Shown in pieces: positions 1 through 5,069 of a stretch of 5,084 nt of DNA. The notes under the pieces are model-generated. The model worked only from the letters and a program-made list of their open reading frames with translations. It was not told where the DNA came from and did not search any database. Position 1 is the stretch's first letter; each line of letters opens with the position of its first letter. Origin of the DNA: an uncultured Selenomonadales bacterium (GTDB lineage: Bacteria; Bacillota; Negativicutes; Selenomonadales; Selenomonadaceae); assembly GCA_937910665.1 (NCBI GenBank), contig CALEPR010000186.1, positions 1 through 5,084 on the forward strand, read 5' to 3'. A program made the position numbers and the translations under genes.

Positions 1-14
1 GCCTGAAGTTTCAT
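1..14 (-). CDS. Possible 5' end of an outward-reading gene, cut by the window edge
   Basis: Downstream of dapA on the minus strand an ATG (12-14) opens a frame reading M-K-L-Q before the edge. A GGGGG run at 25-29 lies 10 nt upstream, a poor match to the AGGAGG sites used by the other genes here. The only support is that the same start recurs, with the same upstream bases, at the right end of the window. The product cannot be named from four residues. Confidence 0.25.
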
Positions 15-40
15 TTATTTTCTACCCCCACAACGAGTTA
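1..40. repeat. Left copy of a perfect 40-bp terminal inverted repeat
   Basis: Bases 1-40 are the exact reverse complement of bases 5030-5069. Identity stops inward of position 40 (position 41 does not pair with 5029), and the outward extent cannot be known because the window starts here. Read on the minus strand, the repeat starts with TAA, which is the dapA stop codon, then a G-rich stretch (GTGGGGGTAG), then ATG AAA CTT CAG. Forty identical bases cannot be chance. A repeated element (IS end or duplicated gene start) or an assembly break at a repeat are the likeliest explanations. Confidence 0.95.
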
Positions 41-928
41 CTTTAAAAGATTATGATTTTTCAGCGCGGTTTTTAAAACTTCAAGATTTTTTTCTTCAAT
101 TTCACTGAGCGGCATCCTCAACTTTCCTGCATTCCAGCCGAGCAAATTCATCGCCGCTTTTACAGGAATCGGATTAACTTCACAGAAAAGTGCGTCGATT
201 AAATCGCAGTAATCAATTTGAAGTTTCGCCGCCTCCTCAACTTTTCCGTCAAAGTAAAGCTGACAAATTTTGTGCGTGTCCTTCGGTGCGACGTTCGAGA
301 GAACAGAAATGACACCCTTTCCTCCGATCGACAGAATTGGAACAATTTGATCATCGTTGCCGGAATAAATTGTTAAATCATCGCCGCAAAGTTTTCTGGT
401 TCGCAAAATTGCAGTTAAATCTCCATTCGCTTCCTTCGCCGCCACAATTCTTGGATGCTTGGAGAGTTCAAAATAAGTTTCAGGTTTAATTCCAACTCCT
501 GTCCTCGAAGGAACATTATACAAAATTATCGGCAAGTTCACGCTGTCGGCAATTTTTTTGTAGTGAGCAACTAAACCTTTCTGCGTGCACTTGTTGTAAT
601 ATGGAGTGACGAGGAGCAAACCGTCCGCGCCAACTTTTTCCGCATACTGTGAAAGTTGAATTGCATAAGCCGTGTCGTTTGAACCTGTTCCCGCGACGAC
701 AGGAATTTTTTTATTGGTGTGTTCGACAGCGAATTTTATTGCCGCTTTATGTTCTGCGTCATCCATCGCGGCAGATTCTCCGGTTGTGCCTGTGATAATA
801 ATTGCGTCGGTGTCATTTGCAATTTGGTCGTCAATAATTTTGCCGAGTTCGGAAAAATTTATCTTGTTGTCCTCAGTAAAAGGCGTAATAATCGCAACGC
901 CTGCGCCTGTAAAAATTGTTTCTTTCAT
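38..928 (-). CDS. dapA: 4-hydroxy-tetrahydrodipicolinate synthase (DapA)
   Basis: This cytoplasmic enzyme condenses pyruvate with aspartate semialdehyde, the first committed step to diaminopimelate and lysine. The 296-residue product is a full-length TIM-barrel class I aldolase (E. coli DapA has 292). Visible landmarks are the TGTTGE loop with T48, PYYNK with Y111, YNVPSRTG with Y137 and R142, and the Schiff-base lysine K165 in AAKEANGD; these correspond to E. coli T44, Y107, Y133, R138 and K161. At the lysine-binding site, E. coli H53 and E84 are replaced by D57 and Y88, while H56 and N80 are kept as H60 and N84, so lysine feedback is probably weak (inference). The ATG is preceded by AGGAGG (935-940) at 6 nt, lying inside the end of the toxin-like gene whose stop is 1 nt upstream, so translation is probably coupled. 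Its stop codon is the first three bases of the terminal repeat. Confidence 0.97.
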   Translation of the reverse strand: MKETIFTGAGVAIITPFTEDNKINFSELGKIIDDQIANDTDAIIITGTTGESAAMDDAEHKAAIKFAVEHTNKKIPVVAGTGSNDTAYAIQLSQYAEKVGADGLLLVTPYYNKCTQKGLVAHYKKIADSVNLPIILYNVPSRTGVGIKPETYFELSKHPRIVAAKEANGDLTAILRTRKLCGDDLTIYSGNDDQIVPILSIGGKGVISVLSNVAPKDTHKICQLYFDGKVEEAAKLQIDYCDLIDALFCEVNPIPVKAAMNLLGWNAGKLRMPLSEIEEKNLEVLKTALKNHNLLK

Positions 929-929
929 T

Positions 930-1286
930 TCAGCCCTCCTGAATTGCGCTTCTTAAAATATTTTTAATCTGTTCATAAGTTGGAATTCTTTCGCTGTCTT
1001 TTTTTGAATAAAGTTTCAGCAGAAAAATTTCATCGCCAACTTTTGCATAATACAAAATTCTGAAACCATTTGACTTTCCCACGCCGATTGAAGAATTTGG
1101 AATGCGAACTTTATATAACGCCTCGCCGTTCTTCAAGTGATAACCTGAAACTTTATCGCCCGGCAAGTTACCTTTTTTTAGCTCATCTGTTACAAGTGAA
1201 ATATCTTTCTCAACTTTGCGATACTTCTTTTTGTCGCGATAATGTCTGACATCGGATTTAAACAGCGGCGTGAGTACAATTTTCAT
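930..1286 (-). CDS. RelE/ParE-superfamily toxin-like protein (HigB-type)
   Basis: This 118-residue basic protein resembles the RelE/HigB branch of the RelE/ParE superfamily, whose members are usually ribosome-dependent mRNA endonucleases. The C-terminal half carries the typical pattern: an N-P-G-D-K-like loop near 40-45, LYKVRIPN (57-64) with R61, GKSNGFR (70-76) with R76, a YY pair at 79-80, and LYSKKD (92-97). R61, R76 and K95/K96 are candidates for the basic catalytic surface, assigned by pattern only. The ATG at 1284-1286 is chosen because the family-like sequence begins MKIVLTP; a longer TTG-initiated version would add 12 residues of low plausibility. A GGAGGAG stretch (about 1300-1306) serves as its ribosome site at a rather long 13-15 nt. 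It overlaps the upstream acidic gene by 29 nt in another frame and its TGA lies 1 nt before the dapA ATG. The superfamily call is fairly firm; activity is untested. Confidence 0.8.
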   Translation of the reverse strand: MKIVLTPLFKSDVRHYRDKKKYRKVEKDISLVTDELKKGNLPGDKVSGYHLKNGEALYKVRIPNSSIGVGKSNGFRILYYAKVGDEIFLLKLYSKKDSERIPTYEQIKNILRSAIQEG

Positions 1287-1527
1287 TTTCGCGCAAATGC
1301 TCCTCCTCGTCCTCTGCCTCAAGTTCAGCTAAAAATTCATCCCAACTTTTTCTGGGAATTTTGCCGTCAATAATGTCTTGCACTTCCTGAAACATTTCAA
1401 CAAACTGCTGTTCGCTGTAGCGCAAATTTCCGTTCTCGTCGTAATTGTCCTCGTGTTCCTCAATTTCGTCGTGAACCTCTGCCCAAAGCTGTTTGCCTAA
1501 AAGTTCTGCGTTAAGCTTTTCAGCCAT
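1258..1527 (-). CDS. Small acidic protein, candidate antitoxin of the RelE-like gene
   Basis: The 89-residue product is strongly acidic: I count about 27 Asp/Glu against about 7 Lys/Arg. Acid clusters lie at residues 18-31 and in the tail near 68-78. I recognise no ribbon-helix-helix or helix-turn-helix domain, so it does not look like a classic DNA-binding antitoxin. The segment PRKSWDEFLAELEAEDEEE could form an acidic helix able to bind a basic toxin. The case for an antitoxin is positional: a small acidic gene directly upstream of, and overlapping by 29 nt, a RelE-like toxin gene. Codons for the E-D-E-E-E stretch also supply the purine-rich ribosome site of the toxin. The ATG has only a weak site, GGGG (1536-1539) at 8 nt, and follows the telA stop by 29 nt, so it may rely partly on coupling. 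It could instead be an unrelated small protein. Confidence 0.6.
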   Translation of the reverse strand: MAEKLNAELLGKQLWAEVHDEIEEHEDNYDENGNLRYSEQQFVEMFQEVQDIIDGKIPRKSWDEFLAELEAEDEEEHLRENENCTHAAV

Positions 1528-1540
1528 TTTAACTACCCCA

Positions 1541-1561
1541 TTTCAAGTTTCAGATTTCAAA
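1541..1561 (-). repeat. Three-copy heptanucleotide repeat (NNTGAAA) at the telA/acidic-gene junction
   Basis: On the minus strand three 7-nt units follow each other: TTTGAAA (1555-1561), TCTGAAA (1548-1554) and CTTGAAA (1541-1547). The first contains the telA stop codon TGA. The same stretch also forms a weak hairpin with 7-bp arms (1544-1550 and 1559-1565), with no T-run after it, so it is not a convincing terminator. The run fills most of the short gap before the weak ribosome site of the acidic gene. Confidence 0.6.
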
Positions 1562-2726
1562 CTTGCGGCGCACCTGCCTGATTTGCATTTTTCAGCAACG
1601 CATCTTTCAACCTGCCTTCAATCGCAACAAGTTCTTTTTCTGCAGCCGCACGTTTTACCCTGCCTTCCTGCTGAATACGCATTGTCTCTTCGATTGTGGA
1701 AATTAAATCTTCATTGACTTTTTTAACTGTTTCAACGTCCACAACGCCGCGCTCATTCGCCTTCGCCGTGTCGACGGAATTTTGTTTCAACATTTCTGCA
1801 TTTCTGCGGAGCAAATCATTTGTTGCGTCTGCTACCGCGCGTTGCATTTCAATAACTTCTTTCTGCCGAGTCAAGCCGAGCGCGATAACCATTTGATTTT
1901 TCCACAGCGGAATGGTGTGATAAATTGCTGACTGAACTCTGTCGATTAAAACTCTGTCATTATTTTGAATCAGTCGAATTTGCGGCGCAGTTTGAATCGC
2001 CAAAGTTTTGCTTAGTTTCAAGTCATGAATTTTTTTCTCGAACCTGTCGACGCTCTGCTCAAAATCATTTACGACTTGTACAGCCATCGGATCATTTTTT
2101 TCCGCAGCCTGAGCTTTAAGTTTCGGCAAAGTCGTCGTCCGCATTTCGTCAAGTTTTTCCTCGCCTGCGCGGATATAAAGTTGCAAGTCTTTGAAGTAAT
2201 TTAAATTTTTTTCGTAAAGAGTGTCGAACATAACAACGTCCTCCATCAACTTTACTTTGGAGCGCTCCAAACCGCCTTGAATTTTTTCAACCTGCGTGGA
2301 AAGTTTTTCATAGCCTTGCATGATGTCGTTTCCTTTTTCGACAAGCGAACCGATAAGCGGAATTTTGCTGACGAAACTTTTTTTCTCGGAAACGTCGAAA
2401 CCTTTAACTTTGGAAACTAAATCATTTAAAAGCGTCCCGACTTCGCCGGAATCTTTTGTGCGGACTTTCGACAAAATGCTGTCGGAAAATTGTGCGATTT
2501 CTTTTTGTGCAGGTGCGCCAAAATTTAAAGGCGTTGCCGAGTCCATCAAATTTATGCTGTCTTTAATCGACTGGACTTTTTGCATTTCTGCAGGCGACAA
2601 AGTTTCAACTTGCTTGGTGACTTTTTCAATTTCCACAGTCGGCTGAACTTCAACCAATGCCGTCGATTCACTTTCGGAACTCGCTGCTTTTTGCGACATC
2701 AAGTCGTCCAAATTTATATCTGCCAT
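1557..2726 (-). CDS. telA: TelA-family (toxic anion resistance) protein
   Basis: The 389-residue product belongs to the TelA/KlaA family, named for tellurite-resistance proteins but of unclear biochemical function; chromosomal members are linked to tolerance of toxic anions and cell-envelope agents. Family marks include a long helical, coiled-coil-prone middle (about residues 140-245, with LYEKNLNYFKDLQLYI), then APQIRLIQNND (about 247-257), TIPLWKNQ (271-278) and a charged helical C-terminal third. Length is normal for the family. There is no signal peptide or clear membrane segment, so it is probably cytoplasmic or peripheral. The ATG at 2724-2726 has GGAGG (2734-2738) at 7 nt; an in-frame TTG five codons earlier would place the ribosome site inside the coding region and is rejected. 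The common partners XpaC and TerD-type proteins are absent here. Its role in this operon is unknown. Confidence 0.92.
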   Translation of the reverse strand: MADINLDDLMSQKAASSESESTALVEVQPTVEIEKVTKQVETLSPAEMQKVQSIKDSINLMDSATPLNFGAPAQKEIAQFSDSILSKVRTKDSGEVGTLLNDLVSKVKGFDVSEKKSFVSKIPLIGSLVEKGNDIMQGYEKLSTQVEKIQGGLERSKVKLMEDVVMFDTLYEKNLNYFKDLQLYIRAGEEKLDEMRTTTLPKLKAQAAEKNDPMAVQVVNDFEQSVDRFEKKIHDLKLSKTLAIQTAPQIRLIQNNDRVLIDRVQSAIYHTIPLWKNQMVIALGLTRQKEVIEMQRAVADATNDLLRRNAEMLKQNSVDTAKANERGVVDVETVKKVNEDLISTIEETMRIQQEGRVKRAAAEKELVAIEGRLKDALLKNANQAGAPQV

Positions 2727-2733
2727 TTTAATT

Positions 2734-2738
2734 CCTCC
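2734..2738 (-). promoter_or_regulatory. Ribosome binding site deciding the telA start
   Basis: GGAGG on the minus strand lies 7 nt before ATG 2724-2726. It overlaps the codons that an upstream TTG would have used, so it fixes the shorter start of telA. Confidence 0.85.
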
Positions 2739-2750
2739 CAAAATTTTTTA

Positions 2751-3272
2751 TCAGTCCTCAATGATGTAAGATTTTAAAATTTCGCCGAAATAAATTTTGT
2801 GTGCGTCGCCTGTTTGATAAAATTTTTTTGCAAACTGGCTCGCAATTTTTTTCACGTCCTGAACTTCGGAGTAAACGACTCGACATTCCAAAGTTAGAGG
2901 AAATTCTTTAATCGCGGGAGAGCGAACTTCATCGGAGTCAACCAAAGTCATTTTTGCCTGAGCAATTTTATCTGTGTCGCGCCCGCTTTTGCTTCCGCAA
3001 ATTCCCAACGCCTTTCTGACTTGATCTGAAAATTTTTCGCCGCGAGGAACGCAAATTGTAAATTCGCCGGTGCGCTCCAAAAGTTCATAAGTAAATCTGC
3101 TTTCGCGAACACAAATCGCAAAAATCGGAACGCCAAATTCAATGCCGAGATGCCCCCAGCCGATTGTCATGGCGTTGACGTTGTCCTCAGCCTCGCTCAC
3201 CAACAAAATTCCCTGCGGCAGAGCTTTTAAAATTTCTCCTGCATAGTCGAAAACATTTATTTCCTTCTTCAC
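2751..3272 (-). CDS. Flavin reductase-like (flavoredoxin-type) FMN-binding protein
   Basis: The 173-residue product matches the flavin reductase-like split-barrel family, which includes flavoredoxin and NAD(P)H:FMN reductases in anaerobes; members bind FMN and pass electrons. Visible family features are LPQGILLVS (18-26), NAMTIGWG (33-40), FGVPIFAICVRESRFTYELL (46-65), EFTICVP (70-76) and CGSKSGRDTDK (92-102). The GTG at 3270-3272 is chosen because GGAGG (3280-3284) sits 7 nt upstream and the homologous sequence begins just after it. A longer frame with 34 more residues runs back through the ribosome site into the azlD 3' end and is not credible. It follows azlD by 26 nt and precedes telA by 24 nt. 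The redox partner and substrate cannot be read from the sequence, and a link to TelA is speculative. Confidence 0.88.
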   Translation of the reverse strand: MKKEINVFDYAGEILKALPQGILLVSEAEDNVNAMTIGWGHLGIEFGVPIFAICVRESRFTYELLERTGEFTICVPRGEKFSDQVRKALGICGSKSGRDTDKIAQAKMTLVDSDEVRSPAIKEFPLTLECRVVYSEVQDVKKIASQFAKKFYQTGDAHKIYFGEILKSYIIED

Positions 3273-3279
3273 AAAAATT

Positions 3280-3284
3280 CCTCC
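3280..3284 (-). promoter_or_regulatory. Ribosome binding site deciding the GTG start of the flavin reductase-like gene
   Basis: GGAGG on the minus strand is 7 nt before GTG 3270-3272. No ATG lies at a suitable distance, so this site sets a GTG start in the gap after azlD. Confidence 0.85.
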
Positions 3285-3298
3285 CTCAAAAAATTTTT

Positions 3299-3604
3299 TC
3301 AAATAAAAAGTTCGCAAACAAAAACTGTCACGCAACAAATCACGGCGACGCGAAATAAACTTGCTCCGAGCCACGCCGAAATTATTCCGACAAAAAGCGC
3401 GAGCGTTCCCGAAATTTCGGACTGCGTTGCATGAATTATTGCCGGAAAAGTCATCACTGCCAAAGTCACGTACGGCACATAGTACAGGAAAGATTTCAGC
3501 GTAACATTTTTTATTTCTCCGCGAATCAAAGTCAGCGGCAAAATTTTTATTGCCAAAGTTACCGCGCTCATTATCGCAATGTAAATATAAATTTCGTGAT
3601 TCAT
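3299..3604 (-). CDS. azlD: AzlD-family branched-chain amino acid transport subunit
   Basis: The 101-residue protein is almost entirely hydrophobic, with about four membrane segments near residues 5-27, 38-59, 64-83 and 84-100. It matches the small AzlD subunit in length and pattern: an ITRxLP-like stretch here reading IKILPLTLI, LKSFLYYVPYVTLAVM, and a conserved glycine-rich third helix. AzlD normally works in the inner membrane with the larger AzlC to export branched-chain amino acids or their analogues, as in B. subtilis azlCD. No azlC is in this window; the gene directly upstream is argD, whose TAA ends 1 nt before this ATG, so translation is probably coupled (the ribosome site itself is weak). 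Either azlC lies elsewhere or this subunit was separated from it by rearrangement. Confidence 0.87.
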   Translation of the reverse strand: MNHEIYIYIAIMSAVTLAIKILPLTLIRGEIKNVTLKSFLYYVPYVTLAVMTFPAIIHATQSEISGTLALFVGIISAWLGASLFRVAVICCVTVFVCELFI

Positions 3605-3605
3605 T

Positions 3606-4808
3606 TTATTCGCTCAAAACGTCGTCCAAAATTTTTACAACTTCATCAACGTCAGACTTTGTGATAATCAGCGGCGGAATAAATCTCAAAACTTTTCCGA
3701 CAGTGCAGTTGATAATTGCTCCGCGCTCCATGCAAGCGTTGACAATTTCCACGCCGGATTTTTTGGACTTGCCGAGCTCCGCACCTAAAATCAAACCTTC
3801 GCCGCGTACGTCGACAATTTGTTCGGGAAATTTTTTCTGCAAGTCGAAAAGTTTTTGCTTGAAATATTTTCCAACTTCCTCAACCTGCGCTAAAAATTTT
3901 TCTTGCGGAACTGTGTCGAGGACAACATTAGCCGCCGCACAAGCTAAAGGATTTCCTCCGAAAGTTGTTCCGTGATCTCCAGGTTTAAAAGCCTGAGCAA
4001 CTTCTTCAGTGCAGATAAATGCGCCGATTGGAACTCCGCCCGCAAGACCTTTTGCCAAAGTAACAATGTCAGGTTTAATTCCAAACTTTTCATAAGCAAA
4101 AAATTTTCCACTGCGCCCGATGCCTGCCTGAATTTCATCCAGAATCAAAAGCGCATGATGTTTGTCGCAAAGTTCGCGAACTTTTTTCAAGTAGTCGCCT
4201 TTCGGAGGATAAACGCCGCCTTCACCTTGAATTGTTTCAAGCATAACCGCACAAGTTTTGTCGGAAATTTTTTTCTCAAGTTCTGAAATGTCATTGAAGT
4301 GAACATAATCAAAACCTTTCGGCAGAGGTTCAAAACCTTCGTGATAGTGCGGCTGACCTGTCGCAGTCAAAGTCGCCAAAGTTCTGCCGTGAAAACTGTC
4401 CCAAGCTGTGATTATCTGAACTTTGTCGGCAGAAAATTTTTTTGCAAACTTTCTTGCAACTTTAATCGCGCCTTCATTTGCCTCCGCGCCTGAATTTGCA
4501 AAAAATGCTCTGTTCAAGCCTGAAAGTTTTACAAGTTTAGCCGCCGCATTTGCCTGAGGTTCAGTGTAATACAAATTTGAAACGTGAATGACTTTCGCCG
4601 CCTGTTTTGAAATTGCATCAACCAAAGGCTTGTAATTGTGTCCCAAAACATTTACGGCAATTCCGGCGAGGAAGTCAATATATTTTTTTCCTGCCAAGTC
4701 GTAAAGATAAACTCCTTTGCCGCGATCCAAAACAATTTTGTAACGATTGAAAACCGGCAAATAATTTTTATCGTCGCGCTGAAAAATTTTTTCTTGTGTA
4801 TCTGTCAA
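3606..4808 (-). CDS. argD: Acetylornithine aminotransferase (ArgD)
   Basis: This PLP enzyme of the class III aminotransferase fold converts N-acetylglutamate semialdehyde and glutamate to N-acetylornithine in arginine synthesis; some ArgD proteins also act as succinyl-DAP aminotransferase for lysine. The 400-residue product is full length. Visible motifs are NSGAEANE (105-112) for cofactor phosphate, SFHGRT (138-143) with the ring-stacking F139, LDEIQAGIGR (223-232) with D224 contacting the pyridine nitrogen, the PLP lysine K253 in LAKGLAGGVP, and TTFGGNPLA (281-289). The start is TTG (4806-4808), supported by GGAGG (4817-4821) at 8 nt and by the nearly identical start in the upstream duplicate. 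A close relative such as ornithine or succinylornithine aminotransferase cannot be fully excluded, but the motif set favours ArgD. It appears to head the operon behind a short duplicated leader ORF. Confidence 0.94.
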   Translation of the reverse strand: MTDTQEKIFQRDDKNYLPVFNRYKIVLDRGKGVYLYDLAGKKYIDFLAGIAVNVLGHNYKPLVDAISKQAAKVIHVSNLYYTEPQANAAAKLVKLSGLNRAFFANSGAEANEGAIKVARKFAKKFSADKVQIITAWDSFHGRTLATLTATGQPHYHEGFEPLPKGFDYVHFNDISELEKKISDKTCAVMLETIQGEGGVYPPKGDYLKKVRELCDKHHALLILDEIQAGIGRSGKFFAYEKFGIKPDIVTLAKGLAGGVPIGAFICTEEVAQAFKPGDHGTTFGGNPLACAAANVVLDTVPQEKFLAQVEEVGKYFKQKLFDLQKKFPEQIVDVRGEGLILGAELGKSKKSGVEIVNACMERGAIINCTVGKVLRFIPPLIITKSDVDEVVKILDDVLSE

Positions 4809-4821
4809 AATAATTTCCTCC
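4708..4821 (-). repeat. Copy A of a 114-bp duplication (start of functional argD)
   Basis: This covers the argD ribosome site, TTG start and first 33 codons. It aligns without gaps to 4851-4964 at an offset of 143 bp, with 6 mismatches by my count (about 95% identity). Confidence 0.95.
4817..4821 (-). promoter_or_regulatory. Ribosome binding site deciding the TTG start of argD
   Basis: GGAGG on the minus strand lies 8 nt before TTG 4806-4808. No ATG or GTG is near, so this site is the reason to accept TTG. The same site and spacing recur in the duplicate (4960-4964, start 4949-4951). Confidence 0.85.
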
Positions 4822-4850
4822 CAATTCCTAACTCCTAATTCCTAATTCTC
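4822..4850 (-). repeat. Heptanucleotide tandem repeat (GAATTAG type) before argD
   Basis: On the minus strand, between the two argD copies, four 7-nt units run together: GAATTAG, GAATTAG, GAGTTAG, GAATTGG. They run straight into the GGGAGG ribosome site of argD. The run fills the entire spacer between the repeat copies. Several units overlap AGGA or AGGAG, which resembles a Shine-Dalgarno core. Confidence 0.85.
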
Positions 4851-4951
4851 TAAACTCCTTCGCCGCGATCCAAAACAATTTTATAACGATTGAAAACCGG
4901 CAAATAATTTTTATCGTCGCGCTGAAAAAATTTTTCCTGTGTATTAGTCAA
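4850..4951 (-). pseudogene. Duplicated argD 5' fragment forming a 33-codon leader-like ORF
   Basis: The frame starts at TTG (4949-4951) with GGAGG (4960-4964) at 8 nt and stops at TAG (4850-4852). Its 33 residues match the ArgD N-terminus except D3N, I8F and K31E; three further codon differences are silent (T2, Q5, Y23). The TAG arises where the duplication ends and the heptad spacer begins. Its frame is offset from argD (143 bp is not a multiple of three), so readthrough cannot fuse them. It lies 41 nt upstream of the argD start and directly behind the promoter, so it would be transcribed and probably translated first. It is too short to fold as an aminotransferase. It may be a dead remnant or a translated leader affecting argD expression; the sequence does not decide. 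Confidence 0.85.
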
Positions 4952-4964
4952 AATAATTTCCTCC
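4851..4964 (-). repeat. Copy B of the 114-bp argD duplication
   Basis: This is the promoter-proximal copy of the segment at 4708-4821, including a working-looking ribosome site. The substitutions are spread through the copy, three silent and three replacing amino acids, so it is not a simple read duplication. Confidence 0.95.
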
Positions 4965-4987
4965 AATAGATTTTTTAAACTTCGCAC

Positions 4988-5016
4988 ATTATAGCAAAAA
5001 AAATTTCTTACAGGAA
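4988..5016 (-). promoter_or_regulatory. Probable housekeeping promoter of the argD-to-dapA unit
   Basis: On the minus strand TATAAT (4988-4993) is a perfect -10 element, preceded by TGC (4994-4996) to give an extended -10. At a 17-nt spacing is TTCCTG (5011-5016), a poor -35; the extended -10 and the T-rich spacer could compensate. Transcription would start near 4981, giving a leader of about 30 nt before the duplicated TTG start. I see no arginine operator, riboswitch or attenuator hairpin. Confidence 0.75.
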
Positions 5017-5029
5017 TATTTTTTTACGT

Positions 5030-5069
5030 TAACTCGTTGTGGGGGTAGAAAATAAATGAAACTTCAGGC
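5030..5069. repeat. Right copy of the perfect 40-bp terminal inverted repeat
   Basis: This is the exact reverse complement of bases 1-40. It begins 14 nt beyond the -35 region of the operon promoter. Fifteen further bases (5070-5084) follow before the window ends; the matching outward bases at the left end are not available, so the full repeat may be much longer. Confidence 0.95.

Noticed and set aside
672..967. Plus-strand open frames opposite dapA
   Set aside because: They are antisense to a full-length, motif-complete dapA, lack good ribosome sites and show no recognisable protein features.
1287..1322. Longer toxin start at TTG 1320-1322
   Set aside because: It would add 12 Arg-rich residues made from the purine-rich ribosome site region; the ATG at 1284-1286 matches the usual start of the family.
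1544..1565. Hairpin with 7-bp arms after telA as a terminator
   Set aside because: It is AT-rich, short, lacks a following T-run and is better explained by the heptad repeat.
3273..3374. Longer N-terminus for the flavin reductase-like gene
   Set aside because: The extra residues come from the end of azlD and the ribosome site; the GTG with GGAGG at 7 nt is better.
3550..3975. 141-codon plus-strand frame opposite argD and azlD
   Set aside because: It is antisense to two confident genes, rich in Ser/Thr/Phe as expected for a shadow frame, and has no ribosome site.
4952..5029. Arginine operator, T-box or lysine riboswitch ahead of argD
   Set aside because: The leader between promoter and first start is only about 30 nt and I see no ARG-box-like palindrome or structured element.
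5022..5050. Plus-strand promoter for the right-end outward frame (TTTACG, 17 nt, TAGAAA)
   Set aside because: Both hexamers match only four of six positions and the predicted start would fall at or inside the ATG.
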